Origin: Pythium myriotylum | Taxonomy: Eukaryota > Oomycota > Peronosporomycetes > Pythiales > Pythiaceae | Assembly (NCBI GenBank): GCA_023091665.1 | Contig: JALJCQ010000029.1 | Span: 372,001-436,000, forward strand | DNA length: 64,000 nucleotides | Direction of reading: 5' to 3' | Shown: piece after piece, positions 62,979 to 64,000 of the stretch | How the letters are laid out: every line of letters starts with the position of its first letter | Position numbering within the stretch: the stretch's first letter is position 1 | Notes under the pieces: generated by a model | The model's database searches: none | Told to the model about the DNA's origin: nothing | Seen by the model: only the letters and a program-made list of their open reading frames with translations | Translations under genes and position numbers: made by a program

Positions 62979-63163
62979 CGCCGAGTGCTTGCAAGGGATC
63001 TGGTGTATTCCCGAATGGGGAAAAGGAACGTCTTGTCAGATCAACGCACTGTTCTGTTGATTCGACACACTACAGCCCATGGATGTGGGTCGTGGAAGTA
63101 ACTTGTCAAAAGCTGTCGCTCGAGATGAGACGAAACTCGCTTTCAAATCTTGGAGGAGACCGC

Positions 63164-63173
63164 ATTGGCCAAT
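63164..63173. promoter_or_regulatory. ATTGGCCAAT palindrome upstream of the peptide transporter
   Basis: Perfect 10-bp palindrome joining two CCAAT boxes. A wider ATTGG...CCAAT pair recurs at 63846-63868. Confidence 0.45.
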
Positions 63174-63459
63174 CGCGAGCACCTACAGCTCTGACGGATT
63201 AAGACGCGTGCGTCAGCCGGGATGGAAAGTCCTGCGTTGAGATGCTTTCCGATAGGCATCTTTCGATGAGTGGCCGGAACGCATTCAATAAAGAGCAAAC
63301 CCGACTCCAAAAAAAGGTCGAACTGTGATCACGTCTAGTGAAAGTCAGCGCAAAGTGCAGCCGCGAGGGATCTGCATGGACGACCATGTACTGTACAGTA
63401 GCATCTGGAACTCAACGATCCACAGTCTCCGTTCCTAGATGTACCCGCATTGCACGATT

Positions 63460-63582
63460 CTTCCGCCTCTGTTGGTTTATTAGAGGCGGAAGTGGAAATC
63501 CACCGTGGAATAGACTTCCGCCTCTAGCCTTTTCGTTCTTCCGCCTCTAATGGTCTCTCTTCTCACGGTCGAGAGGCGGAAA
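63460..63582. repeat. Cluster of five CTTCCGCCTCT / AGAGGCGGAAG motifs
   Basis: Copies at 63460-63470 (+), 63482-63492 (-), 63515-63525 (+), 63538-63548 (+) and 63572-63582 (-, with AAAG). The first two are inverted with an 11-base spacer and could form a hairpin. Confidence 0.8.
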
Positions 63583-64000
63583 GCGACTCCACATGCCCTC
63601 ACGTGCTTTCTTGTCCTTCTCTCATGAACAAACCAAACATCCGAGACCATTGAGCAAAGTTCACGAAGGATTACTGCGAGTAATCACTGGGACTCGTTGT
63701 GTGGCGCTTTTTCGTGTACCGTAGGTGAGCCTGCCTCTCGGTGCTCGGTGCCCTTTATGAAGCTCACATGGCCATCTCAGGCAGGGATGGGCAGAATCCA
63801 CTCTGCCTGGTCTCTCGTCCCCACTTTATCAGTCGGCACCAAGCCATTGGGCATGAAGGAGCCAATCAAACGTAGTGCTCCTGCCAACACCACAGCGACT
63901 ACTCTAACACAGTTCTCACAAGCTTGCTGTTTCGGAGAGACAGACCACTAACCAGGTTCGGGATTGCCGAATGGTGTCGTGACAGACTCATTGACCCCCT
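63583..64000. other. Right end of window, no gene recognised
   Basis: A short plus-strand ORF (63697-63951) has no family resemblance. Nothing else is supported. Confidence 0.4.

Noticed and set aside
1..64000. tRNA or rRNA genes
   Set aside because: No cloverleaf-type or rRNA-like sequence was noticed by eye; a covariance-model scan would be needed to exclude them.

Overview
The window reads as nuclear DNA of an oomycete (stramenopile water mould), though the genus cannot be fixed. Support: compact GC-rich genes with few, short introns (60-70 bp); start regions resembling the oomycete initiator (TCATTYY followed by a TTTCC-like flank); Ty3/gypsy elements with chromodomains, one with a second plant/archaeal-type RNase H; and a gene set (CBM21-GH15 glucoamylase, NOX/FRE-type ferric reductases, TauD dioxygenases, POT transporter, receptor-cyclase fusions) that fits an osmotrophic stramenopile.

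Layout. 1-27 kb is a transposon graveyard. Element A (1-3807, +) is the 3' part of a Ty3/gypsy element ending in a 336-bp LTR. Element C (4179-26880, +) is a Ty3/gypsy element with 1.02-kb LTRs. It is split by element B (8716-19212, -), a second Ty3/gypsy element with 286-bp LTRs differing at one base. Element B is itself split by a Tc1/mariner-like DD34E transposon (11017-13466). Both nested junctions have clean target duplications, and ignoring each insert plus one duplication leaves the host reading frame continuous. In all three gypsy elements an antisense ORF lies between pol and the 3' LTR; in A and B it overlaps the 3' end of pol by about 0.6 kb in the same phase. The Tc1-like element also carries a second, convergent gene.

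27-30 kb holds retroelement scraps and the C-terminal half of a MATE transporter. 30.6-31.8 kb encodes a secreted Thr/Pro-stalk protein with four 55-residue repeats. 32.2-40.9 kb is a cluster of four paralogous genes, each fusing about seven membrane segments to a class III nucleotide cyclase domain. All four share one phase-2 intron position.

43-54 kb alternates secreted CBM21-GH15 glucoamylases (two, in opposite orientation) with two ferric reductase/NADPH oxidase-like genes whose 3' halves and 3' flanks are almost identical (a likely gene-conversion tract). A three-exon Rab geranylgeranyltransferase alpha subunit lies between them. 55.5-63 kb, all on the minus strand, has a small conserved-looking protein, two TauD-type dioxygenases (one broken by a tiny poly(A)-tailed insertion) and a POT-family peptide transporter. 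Paired ATTGG/CCAAT sites recur between these genes.

The host genes suggest secreted starch breakdown, metal reduction, peptide uptake and sulfonate/2-oxoglutarate chemistry next to a local expansion of receptor-like cyclases. How they cooperate is inference.
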